DNA of 43,636 nt from Anaerococcus senegalensis JC48 (GTDB lineage Bacteria; Bacillota; Clostridia; Tissierellales; Peptoniphilaceae). The position numbers were made by a program, and so were the translations under genes. The stretch's first letter is position 1. Every line of letters starts with the position of its first letter. The DNA lies in assembly GCF_000321005.1 (NCBI RefSeq), contig NZ_HE578907.1, positions 825,824-869,459 on the forward strand, given 5' to 3'. This document shows positions 1 through 8,593 of the stretch, in pieces. The notes under the pieces are model-generated. The model saw only the letters and a list, made by a program, of their open reading frames with translations. It was not told the origin of the DNA and searched no databases.

Positions 1-54
1 TACTATATGGTATTTGCATCTCCAACTTGTATGTGATAAAGTATTTTTATCCAT
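1..54 (-). CDS. tnpA: IS200/IS605 family transposase TnpA, N-terminal fragment
   Basis: Only the first 18 codons are inside the window. They begin MDKNTLSHTSW and continue RCKYHIV, which matches the conserved start of Y1 (HuH) transposases of the IS200 group (LSH-x-K/S-x-x-C-KYHIVF). These enzymes nick and join single-stranded IS ends through a tyrosine; the HuH and catalytic Tyr regions lie beyond the edge. The ATG at 54 is preceded by AGGAGG at good spacing. The gene is probably partial only because the window ends here. Confidence 0.75.
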   Translation of the reverse strand, partial: MDKNTLSHTSWRCKYHIV

Positions 55-59
55 GATTA

Positions 60-109
60 CCTCCTTATTTAATTGTGCATGTGACTATCACAATTATACA
101 TTAAGGAGG
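60..109 (-). promoter_or_regulatory. Hairpin sequestering the tnpA ribosome binding site
   Basis: CCTCCTTA (60-67) is complementary to TAAGGAGG (102-109), and inside it AATTGTG (71-77) pairs with CACAATT (89-95). On the minus strand the 3' arm is the tnpA Shine-Dalgarno itself, so the folded transcript would hide it. A comparable RBS-masking stem-loop is known for IS200 tnpA. A TATAAT hexamer lies inside the structure on the minus strand, so a start there would omit the 5' arm. Confidence 0.7.
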
Positions 110-143
110 TTTTCTTGGTGCTTAAAGCTAAAGCTTAATACCT

Positions 144-168
144 CCACCTGCATAGCAGGTGGTTTTTT
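144..168. repeat. IS-end hairpin with following T-run
   Basis: CCACCTGC (144-151), loop ATA, GCAGGTGG (155-162), then six T on the plus strand. It is a perfect 8-bp stem. Position and sequence fit the subterminal hairpin of an IS200/IS605 left end. It could also act as a plus-strand terminator that blocks inward transcription. Confidence 0.6.
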
Positions 169-207
169 GTTTCGCTCTCTTTCGTTCGCTCAACTCACTT
201 AAGTGGA

Positions 208-242
208 CAAAAAAACTCTTGCAAAATAAAATTTTGCAAGAG
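208..242 (-). terminator. Intrinsic terminator after mnmA
   Basis: A 12-bp perfect stem, CTCTTGCAAAAT (216-227) and ATTTTGCAAGAG (231-242), with a 3-nt loop. On the minus strand it is followed by a run of seven T. It ends the cysteine desulfurase-mnmA transcript. Confidence 0.85.
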
Positions 243-255
243 CTGAATTTTTCTA

Positions 256-2434
<2,179 letters not shown>

Positions 2435-2451
2435 TAAAATTTCCTTTTAAT

Positions 2452-2479
2452 TTATAAAAGACCTAAATATTTAGGTCTT
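2452..2479 (-). terminator. Palindromic hairpin after the PC4-like gene
   Basis: A perfect palindrome at 2458-2479 (AAGACCTAAAT and its complement) with TTTTATAAATT following on the minus strand. It overlaps the stop codon of the PC4-like gene (2478-2480). The loop has to open from the palindrome centre and the T-run is short, so termination may be partial and allow read-through into the desulfurase. Confidence 0.6.
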
Positions 2480-2687
2480 AGTCATCAAATTCTTCTTTTA
2501 AAACTTCAGCTTCTTCCTTAGTAAAAGTAATTCCCTTGCTCATCCTTGTATGATCTTCATTCCAATCTCTCAAATCATATTTTGGATCTCTCTCATTCCA
2601 AGAAACAAGATTTAATTCCTTTGTCCATCCTTTGGCATTGGTTGAAAGAACACCTAAATTTTCTACTATATCAAATTTAATTGCCAT
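2478..2687 (-). CDS. YdbC/PC4-family small nucleic-acid-binding protein
   Basis: 69-aa protein. Features such as VLSTNAKGWTKELNLVSWN, then KYDLRDWNEDH and GITFTKEEAEVLKE, match the YdbC family, which shares the fold of the transcriptional coactivator PC4 and in Lactococcus binds single-stranded DNA. No membrane segment or signal. It starts 8 bp after the 143-aa gene with GGAG correctly placed. Function is inferred from family only; it may act in transcription or ssDNA handling. Confidence 0.8.
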   Translation of the reverse strand: MAIKFDIVENLGVLSTNAKGWTKELNLVSWNERDPKYDLRDWNEDHTRMSKGITFTKEEAEVLKEEFDD

Positions 2688-2695
2688 AAAAACTC

Positions 2696-3127
2696 CTAAC
2701 TATAATAATTTCTTGGCAAAGAGCTTAGCAAAACATTCTCAATTTCACTAGCTGCCAATTCCATTTTTCTAATTCTTCTTTTTATTCTACCCTTTTGTTT
2801 TATAATTTCCTTATCATCAAGATCTTTTATATCATCAAAACTTTTTAAAAGATTTTTTATTTTAATATCATCTGTCTTATAAGAAAAGTTTAAATCAGTA
2901 AACTTATCAATCTTTTCAACAAAATCATAGGGATTATGGTCCATCAATGAAATATAAGAATCCATAAAAATTCTATTAAGCTTATTTTTATCATTATAAA
3001 ATTGGTTTAAATTTTCATATCCTGTCAAATAAAAATTCAATTCAAACTCAGCCTTAATCAAACGAATCTTTAGTTCCATTAAATTTTTTTGATTTTTAGT
3101 TAAATTATTTTCATCAAAAACGCCCAT
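2696..3127 (-). CDS. Unrecognised 143-aa helical protein
   Basis: Not recognised. The protein is soluble, rich in Lys, Asp, Asn and Ile, and predicted helical by eye (for example KNLMELKIRLIKAEFELNFYL near the N-terminus and a basic stretch KQKGRIKRRIRKME near 114-127). No signal peptide or membrane span. RBS AAAGGAGAGG precedes the ATG at 3127. It is first in a transcript with the PC4-like gene and has a well-formed promoter, so it is probably a real gene. Confidence 0.7.
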   Translation of the reverse strand: MGVFDENNLTKNQKNLMELKIRLIKAEFELNFYLTGYENLNQFYNDKNKLNRIFMDSYISLMDHNPYDFVEKIDKFTDLNFSYKTDDIKIKNLLKSFDDIKDLDDKEIIKQKGRIKRRIRKMELAASEIENVLLSSLPRNYYS

Positions 3128-3146
3128 ATTATCCTCTCCTTTGAGT

Positions 3147-3175
3147 ATAATATCACAGAAAAATTTCTCTTACAA
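3147..3175 (-). promoter_or_regulatory. Promoter of the 143-aa gene / PC4-like operon
   Basis: On the minus strand: -35 TTGTAA (3170-3175), 17-bp spacer, -10 TATTAT (3147-3152). The RBS and ATG follow within 25 bp. Confidence 0.65.
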
Positions 3176-3227
3176 GGATTGTATTATAAAGTTTTAAAAT
3201 ATCAATTTTTATTAATTAAAATTTTGT

Positions 3228-3256
3228 AATATAAAAAACCTAGACTAAGCTAGGTT
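3228..3256 (-). terminator. Terminator overlapping the msrA 3' end
   Basis: AACCTAG (3237-3243) pairs with CTAGGTT (3250-3256). On the minus strand the stem is followed by TTTTTTATATT. The stop codon of msrA (3245-3247) lies in the loop and its last sense codons form the 5' arm. Confidence 0.75.
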
Positions 3257-3730
3257 TGGTTTATCTAATAAATTAATATGGCAATAGCCATTTGGATTTT
3301 TTTCTAAATAATTTTGATGGTAATCTTCTGCTTTTATGAAATTTTCTAATTTTTCCACTTTTATTTGTATTTTTCTTTCTTCATTTTTTTGTTTTTGATC
3401 TAAAAATTTTCTAGAAAATTCTAAATCTTTTTCATCATTTGAAAAAATCCCACTTCTGTATTGACTACCTATATCATTTCCTTGTTTATTTATTGAAAAT
3501 GGATCTATAATATAGTAAAAATATTCTAAAATTCTTTCTAAAGATTTTTCTTTTCCATCATAGATTAATTCTACAGTTTCTGCGTGATTTGTTTTATATA
3601 AATTTTCATAAGATGTATTTTCCGTATTTCCATTAGCATATCCTACAAGAGTAGATTCTACTCCTTTTATATCTTTAAAATATGCTTCTACTCCCCAAAA
3701 ACATCCTCCTGCTAAATATATTTTTTTCAT
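3245..3730 (-). CDS. msrA: Peptide methionine sulfoxide reductase MsrA
   Basis: Reduces methionine-S-sulfoxide in proteins using thioredoxin-type reductant. The N-terminal GGCFWG motif holds the catalytic cysteine (C10 from the chosen start); the C-terminal YCHINL carries a possible resolving cysteine. Family motifs YANG and IDPFSINKQGNDIGSQYRSG are present. I chose the ATG at 3730: it overlaps the yjjB stop as ATGA and has GGAG upstream. A TTG 18 bp earlier (3748) would start inside that RBS and add six residues unlike the family. It is the last gene of the yjjP-yjjB-msrA group. Confidence 0.95.
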   Translation of the reverse strand: MKKIYLAGGCFWGVEAYFKDIKGVESTLVGYANGNTENTSYENLYKTNHAETVELIYDGKEKSLERILEYFYYIIDPFSINKQGNDIGSQYRSGIFSNDEKDLEFSRKFLDQKQKNEERKIQIKVEKLENFIKAEDYHQNYLEKNPNGYCHINLLDKPNLA

Positions 3731-4203
3731 TTTTTCTTTTTTCTCCAATCATATCTTTTACTAGGTTTTCTAAATTTAAATCCTCTTAATGATTTTGATA
3801 AAGCTGATGCCAATAAAATACCAAAAGAAATTGCTGACGCAGCTGCTAGGGTATCAAATAAATTTATTAAAGCCAAAGATTTTTCCCCATCAACAAAATA
3901 ATATAGGGTATTATAGATTCCTTTTCCAGGCACTAAATTAATTATTCCAGGAACTATAAAAAGTATTGCTGGCATATGACATTTTCTTGCAAAAATTTCT
4001 CCCATAATACCTGTAAAATATGCTCCTGCTAGGGCTTTTAAAAAAACTCCATCTCCAATTACATCTCCAACTATTTGATAGATTACAAATCCTATTGCTC
4101 CAGCAAGAGATGATAATTTTATTGAACTTTTTGGACAAGAAAATAGCATAGCAAAACCCACAGCCGAAATATATGAAAATATAAATCCTAACACTAAATG
4201 CAT
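3727..4203 (-). CDS. YjjB-like subunit of a threonine/serine exporter
   Basis: 158-aa membrane protein with about five hydrophobic segments, matching the C-terminal (DUF3815/YjjB) half of the ThrE family. The motif VPGIINLVPGKGIYNT around residue 80 is typical. The short basic tail (RKPSKRYDW) is probably cytoplasmic. In many bacteria ThrE is one polypeptide; here, as in E. coli YjjP/YjjB, it is split, and the partner half lies 9 bp upstream. RBS GGAGGAA. The substrate could be another small metabolite: E. coli YjjPB is reported to export succinate. Confidence 0.85.
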   Translation of the reverse strand: MHLVLGFIFSYISAVGFAMLFSCPKSSIKLSSLAGAIGFVIYQIVGDVIGDGVFLKALAGAYFTGIMGEIFARKCHMPAILFIVPGIINLVPGKGIYNTLYYFVDGEKSLALINLFDTLAAASAISFGILLASALSKSLRGFKFRKPSKRYDWRKKKK

Positions 4204-4212
4204 ATTTCCTCC

Positions 4213-4983
4213 TTATAAAATAGTCATAGGGACTGCAACTCCAATTGCAAGAGCTAATGAAATAAATAAAGACATTGTAAGTCCTACAAGTCCACTCGTT
4301 GCATCTCCACTCATCAAATCTCTTATAGAATTTGTCAAAATAAATCCTGGTACATAAGGCATCATCGATGAAATTATTACATTTGCCGTATTAAATCCAC
4401 CAAAAAATTTTCCAATCATCAATGTTAAAAATGATACCATTATTCCAGCAACAAAATTATCAATAAAGTACCCATACATTTTCTTTTCAATATTTCTATA
4501 AATTAGAAAAGTCAAAAATGATACAACTAAAGTTACTGGAAGATCTAAAAATATTGGCGATTTTGGATTTACCAATATTGGAAAAGCTGTTGACGCAAGA
4601 ACGGCTCCTATAATTGTAACTTTGGGATCAATTACTGTAGCTTTTCTTATTTTATCAAGTTCTAACAAAGCCTCATCCAATGTTAATTCATGGTTACAAA
4701 ATTTTCTTGAAAAAGAATTAACCTTATCTACAATAATCAAATTATTTCCTCTATTTTTTACTCTCTTAACATTAGCATAAGTTTTTCCATCAACATTAAA
4801 AGAATACATCATAGCATTAAACGTCGCAAAAACATCTATGTCTCTAGCATTATAAATAGATCTTATAATTCTTTCTACAGTATCTTCAACCCTATAAATT
4901 TCAGCTCCATTTTTTAACATCATAGCTCCTGCTCTTGATGTTATTTCTAGTAATTTATTAATATCATCTTCCTTATATTTCAT
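4213..4983 (-). CDS. YjjP-like subunit of a threonine/serine exporter
   Basis: 256 aa. An N-terminal soluble DUF1212 region has RAGAMMLKNGAEIYRVEDTV (18-37) and the ANVKRVKNRGNNL-type motif, followed by about five membrane segments from residue ~125. Together with YjjB it should form one ThrE-type transporter. RBS AAAAGGATTTT. A terminator hairpin stands just upstream with little room for a separate promoter, so expression probably relies on read-through from the J-domain gene, although I cannot exclude a weak local start. Confidence 0.87.
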   Translation of the reverse strand: MKYKEDDINKLLEITSRAGAMMLKNGAEIYRVEDTVERIIRSIYNARDIDVFATFNAMMYSFNVDGKTYANVKRVKNRGNNLIIVDKVNSFSRKFCNHELTLDEALLELDKIRKATVIDPKVTIIGAVLASTAFPILVNPKSPIFLDLPVTLVVSFLTFLIYRNIEKKMYGYFIDNFVAGIMVSFLTLMIGKFFGGFNTANVIISSMMPYVPGFILTNSIRDLMSGDATSGLVGLTMSLFISLALAIGVAVPMTIL

Positions 4984-5002
4984 CTCTAAAATCCTTTTTA
5001 AA

Positions 5003-5042
5003 ATACAAAAGTAACTTTCCTAAATTGAAGGAAAGTTACTTT
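5003..5042 (-). terminator. Terminator after the J-domain gene
   Basis: A 13-bp perfect stem, AAAGTAACTTTCC (5008-5020) and GGAAAGTTACTTT (5030-5042), 9-nt loop. On the minus strand it is followed by TTTTGTATTTT. The U-run is short and interrupted, so partial read-through into yjjP is plausible. Confidence 0.7.
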
Positions 5043-5052
5043 AAGAAAAATT

Positions 5053-5817
5053 TTACATATTTTTATATTTATTTATATTTTCAGAAGTTAGAAAGTCATA
5101 AGCATCATTTATTTTTTGAAATTTTTCTGTAGCATTTGGATCTGTACTAATATCTGGGTGAAATTTTTTAGCAAGTTTTCTATAGGCAAGTTTAATCTCA
5201 TATTGATCACTTGTATATGAAACTCCCAAAGTATCACATGCTTTTTGATATTTTTCCTTAAAACCAAGGTCATTTACAAATCCACCATTTTGATATGATC
5301 CTGTATTATAACCACCATCAAAATTTCCTGTGTCAAAATCAAATCCAGAAAAATTAAATCCTTGAAAAAATTCCTCAAATTTTTGATTCATTTCTTCTTG
5401 TCTTCTTTGTCTTTCTTCTTCAGCTTGTCTTCTTCTTTCTCTTTCTTGGTCAAGCCTATATTTTTTGGCGTAATCTGATAAATTTTCATATCCTTTCATT
5501 TGTCCAGATATTAATGTATCAGCCTTATCATACATCCATTCTATTAAGGTATAATTTCCATATCTTAATAAAGAAATAAATGATTTTCCTAAAAATGGAA
5601 CTACAGCAATTATTAAAAATATAGTTAAAAGTCTTGGTGGAATTGCTATAAAAAATATTGGTAAAACAAATATAGCAGAACATCCAATTAACATTATAAC
5701 TTGGCTTAAACCCTCAAAGACTGTAACAATGGCATTTAAAATATTAATTAAAAAATTAAATATAGAATTTAATACGCTTGCCAGTCCATGGATAAATTTT
5801 CCAAATATTTTTTTCAC
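5053..5817 (-). CDS. Membrane-anchored J-domain (DnaJ-like) protein
   Basis: 254 aa. Hydrophobic N-terminal half (two to three membrane segments between residues ~15 and 95), then a highly charged Arg/Glu/Gln stretch (RLDQERERRRQAEEERQRRQ) likely helical, a Gly/Asn/Phe-rich linker, and a C-terminal J domain of ~60 residues with the HPD motif near 219-221. J domains stimulate Hsp70 ATPase, so this one would recruit DnaK to the membrane. I chose the GTG at 5817, which has GGAG seven bases upstream; the TTG at 5829 lies on that RBS. A promoter lies directly upstream. The client is unknown. Confidence 0.8.
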   Translation of the reverse strand: MKKIFGKFIHGLASVLNSIFNFLINILNAIVTVFEGLSQVIMLIGCSAIFVLPIFFIAIPPRLLTIFLIIAVVPFLGKSFISLLRYGNYTLIEWMYDKADTLISGQMKGYENLSDYAKKYRLDQERERRRQAEEERQRRQEEMNQKFEEFFQGFNFSGFDFDTGNFDGGYNTGSYQNGGFVNDLGFKEKYQKACDTLGVSYTSDQYEIKLAYRKLAKKFHPDISTDPNATEKFQKINDAYDFLTSENINKYKNM

Positions 5818-5838
5818 TTTTTTCTCCAATCTACCATG

Positions 5839-5867
5839 ATTATACCCAAGTTATTTTTGTATGTCTA
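5839..5867 (-). promoter_or_regulatory. Promoter of the J-domain gene
   Basis: Minus strand: -35 TAGACA (5862-5867), 17-bp spacer, -10 TATAAT (5839-5844). It abuts the stop codon of the ABC transporter gene. Confidence 0.7.
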
Positions 5868-7637
5868 CTAACCAAAAAGCTCTTCATTATTAGAATTATA
5901 AAGCTTGTAATAAATTCCTTTTTTATCTAATAATTCTTTATGACTTCCTCTTTCAACAATTCCCTCATCAGTTAATACAATAATAGAATCCGCATTTATA
6001 ATTGTAGAAAGTCTGTGAGCAATGGTTAATGTTGTTCTTCCCTTGGATAATTTTTCTAAAGAATCTTGAACTATAGCCTCACTGGTATTATCTAATGAAG
6101 AAGTTGCCTCATCTAAAATTAAAATTGGTGGGTTTTTTAAAAATACTCTTGCAATAGAAATTCTTTGTTTTTGACCTCCAGAAAGTTTAACACCTCTTTC
6201 TCCAATATAAGTGTCAAATCCATTTGATAGTTCCATAATAAAATCATAAGCTCCTGCAAGCTTACTTGCCATAATTATTTCCTCATCACTAGCATCTTCT
6301 TTTCCATACAAAATATTTTCTCTAATAGTTCCACCAAATAAATAAACATCTTGTTGGACAATACCTATATTATTTCTCAAAGAATTTAGGGTTAAATCAT
6401 TAATATCCTTATCGTCAATTAAAATTCTTCCCTTATTTGTTTCATAAAATCTAGGAATCAATTTTGTTACAGTAGTTTTCCCTGCTCCAGATGGCCCAAC
6501 AAGAGCAACATTTTCTCCAACATTTATATCAAAATTAATATCTTCCAAAATCCATGGATCTTTTTCTCCTTGGTCGGGATATTTAAAATATGCATGGTCA
6601 AAAGAAATTTTTCCCCTAACATCTTCAAGTTTTTTGGAATTATCTTTATCAAAAATATCAGACTTCATATTAATAACTTCATTAAATCTTTCAATTCCTG
6701 TAATTCCTTTTTGATATTGGTCAGTAAATTCTACAAGTCTATTTACAGTTGCAATAATTGTATTTAAATATAAAACAAAGGCAACTAGGTCTCCTGGGCT
6801 GATTATATTTTTTATTACAAAGTTTCCGCCCATAATTATTAAAATTGCATACATACTTCCTGCAAATAATTGGTTAATCATATTATAAGATGCCATATTA
6901 TAATATTTTACTTTTTTAATATCGACAAACTTATCATTGCCTTTTTTAAACTTTCTTTTTTCTAAATCTTCATTTGCAAAAGATTTAACAACATCAATTC
7001 CCAAAAGTGAGTCTTCTATACTTGCATTTATTTCCCCAATTTGTCTTTTTTCACTTTTAACTGATCTTGAAAAAGCTCTTCTTTTAACTCTTGCAGCATA
7101 CACCATTACTGGAATAATAATATATAAAACCAAAGTTAAAGGAATATTTATAGTCATCAAAACTACAAATGAAATAGTTAGTTTTATAAATCCTATAAAA
7201 AATTCTTCAGGACAATGATGAGAAAATTCTGTGATATCAAATAAATCTGTTGTCATCCTACTCATAAGTTGACCAATTTTTGTTTCGTTAAAAAATGCAG
7301 TTGACATTGTCAAAAAATGTTTGAAAATATCTCTCCTCATATCTTTTTCAATATGAGCTCCCATTATATGACCATAAGATTGCATAAAATATCTTCCAGC
7401 AACTTCTACAAGTTTCGTTAGAGCATATATTAAAGTAAGTTTCATTATAATAGAATAAGTTAGGCTAGAATTTGATGCATGATCTGTGAGTGTTGATAAA
7501 ATAATTGGTAAAATCAATTCACAAACAGTTGTTAAAAATGCAGAAAATAAATCAATAGCCAAAATATTTTTGTAATCCTTGTAATAAGGAATAAATTTTT
7601 TGATTAATTCTTTGTCAGAATAAGTTCTTTTTTCCAT
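5868..7637 (-). CDS. ABC transporter, fused permease and ATPase (MsbA/MdlB type)
   Basis: 589-aa half-transporter exporter. The N-terminal six-helix ABC transmembrane domain covers residues ~20-310. The nucleotide-binding domain has Walker A GPSGAGKTT (381-389), Q-loop NIGIVQQD, signature LSGGQ (485-489), Walker B ILILDE (505-510) and H-loop TIAHRLS. It would function as a homodimer or with a partner not seen here. Substrate cannot be told from sequence: lipid, drug or peptide. RBS AGGAGGAG. Transcribed alone, divergent from the nfnAB pair. Confidence 0.93.
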   Translation of the reverse strand: MEKRTYSDKELIKKFIPYYKDYKNILAIDLFSAFLTTVCELILPIILSTLTDHASNSSLTYSIIMKLTLIYALTKLVEVAGRYFMQSYGHIMGAHIEKDMRRDIFKHFLTMSTAFFNETKIGQLMSRMTTDLFDITEFSHHCPEEFFIGFIKLTISFVVLMTINIPLTLVLYIIIPVMVYAARVKRRAFSRSVKSEKRQIGEINASIEDSLLGIDVVKSFANEDLEKRKFKKGNDKFVDIKKVKYYNMASYNMINQLFAGSMYAILIIMGGNFVIKNIISPGDLVAFVLYLNTIIATVNRLVEFTDQYQKGITGIERFNEVINMKSDIFDKDNSKKLEDVRGKISFDHAYFKYPDQGEKDPWILEDINFDINVGENVALVGPSGAGKTTVTKLIPRFYETNKGRILIDDKDINDLTLNSLRNNIGIVQQDVYLFGGTIRENILYGKEDASDEEIIMASKLAGAYDFIMELSNGFDTYIGERGVKLSGGQKQRISIARVFLKNPPILILDEATSSLDNTSEAIVQDSLEKLSKGRTTLTIAHRLSTIINADSIIVLTDEGIVERGSHKELLDKKGIYYKLYNSNNEELFG

Positions 7638-7694
7638 TTCTCCTCCTTTTTTATTTATACTCTAGTATTTTACTATTAATTTAAACTTATTCAC

Positions 7695-7722
7695 TTGATT
7701 TTTTATCTGTAATTGTTAAAAT
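7695..7722 (+). promoter_or_regulatory. Promoter of the nfnAB-like pair
   Basis: TTGATT (7695-7700), 16-bp spacer, TAAAAT (7717-7722) preceded by TGT (extended -10). The RBS AGGAGG follows at 7741-7746. Confidence 0.6.
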
Positions 7723-7750
7723 ATTATTAAAGATATTATTAGGAGGAAAT

Positions 7751-8593
7751 ATGGCAAGAATAATTGAAAAAACAAATCTTAATGATTCTACCATTAAATT
7801 TGTTGTAAATTCTCCAGATATTGCTAAAAGAGCAAAACCTGGCCAATTTATAATTTTAAGAATAGACGAAAAAGGCGAAAGAGTTCCTTTTACAATTTCT
7901 GAAACTGATGATGAAAACGTAACTATTATTGTTCAAATTGTTGGTGGAACAACTATAAGAATGAATGAATTAAAAGCTGGTGATGGATTTTTAGATTTTG
8001 TTGGCCCTTTAGGACAACCAACAGAGCTTAATAAATATAAAGGAAAAAATGTTTGTGTAATCGGTGGCGGTCTAGGAACTGCAATTGCCTACCCTCAAGC
8101 AAAATATTTACATAAAATAGGAGCCCATACAGATGTAATAATGGGTTTTAAAAACAAAGACATAATAATTCTTGAAGATGAATTAAAAGAATCCTCAGAT
8201 AATTTATATATAACTACAGACGATGGATCTTATGGAAAACAAGGTTTTGTTACTGAAGTTTTAAAAGAAAATATTGAAAATGGAAAAAAATATGATCTTG
8301 TTTTAGCAATTGGTCCAATGATAATGATGAAAAATACTGCCCTTGTTACAAAAGAATATGACATACCAACTATTGTTTCACTAAACTCAATTATGGTAGA
8401 TGGAACAGGAATGTGTGGTTGTTGTAGAGTAACAGTTGGTGGTGAAATGAAATTTGCCTGTGTTGATGGCCCAGATTTTGATGCTTTTGAAGTAGATTTC
8501 GATGAAGCAATGAATAGAGGAAGAAATTACCAACAAGAAGAAAGAGAACATATTTGTAGACTAACAGGAGATATAAGAAATGGCAAAATTTAA
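7751..8593 (+). CDS. nfnA: NfnA-like FAD/[2Fe-2S] subunit (ferredoxin-NADP reductase alpha)
   Basis: 280 aa. Ferredoxin-NADP reductase-like FAD domain (RVPFTIS near 44-50), an NAD-binding part (VCVIGGGLGTAIAYP, 101-115), and a C-terminal [2Fe-2S] motif with C222, C224, C225 and C237 preceded by an Asp-rich turn. This is the layout of NfnA and of sulfide dehydrogenase subunit B. With NfnB it would make NADH-dependent reduced ferredoxin:NADP+ oxidoreductase, an electron-bifurcating cytoplasmic complex of anaerobes that supplies NADPH. The next gene overlaps it by 14 bp. Annotation as dihydroorotate dehydrogenase electron-transfer subunit is possible but no pyrD is adjacent. Confidence 0.87.
   Translation: MARIIEKTNLNDSTIKFVVNSPDIAKRAKPGQFIILRIDEKGERVPFTISETDDENVTIIVQIVGGTTIRMNELKAGDGFLDFVGPLGQPTELNKYKGKNVCVIGGGLGTAIAYPQAKYLHKIGAHTDVIMGFKNKDIIILEDELKESSDNLYITTDDGSYGKQGFVTEVLKENIENGKKYDLVLAIGPMIMMKNTALVTKEYDIPTIVSLNSIMVDGTGMCGCCRVTVGGEMKFACVDGPDFDAFEVDFDEAMNRGRNYQQEEREHICRLTGDIRNGKI

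Larger units (their letters stand above)
1..168 (-). mobile_element. Left-end part of an IS200/IS605-type element, cut by the window edge
   Basis: Three linked signals support this: the first 18 codons of a TnpA-like transposase read leftward out of the window, a long hairpin that covers its ribosome binding site, and a short perfect hairpin at 144-162 of the kind found near IS200/IS605 ends. The outer boundary cannot be fixed; it lies somewhere right of 162. The rest of the element is outside the window. Single-strand transposing IS200/IS605 elements lack terminal inverted repeats, so none are expected. Confidence 0.7.

Noticed and set aside
14-202. 62-codon plus-strand reading frame across the IS end
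   Set aside because: It is antisense to tnpA and its regulatory hairpins, has no RBS, and its product is low-complexity without similarity.
6570-7218. Plus-strand frames within the ABC transporter gene (6570-6767 and 6937-7218)
   Set aside because: No RBS, and they are antisense to conserved domains; they are by-products of AT-rich codon use.
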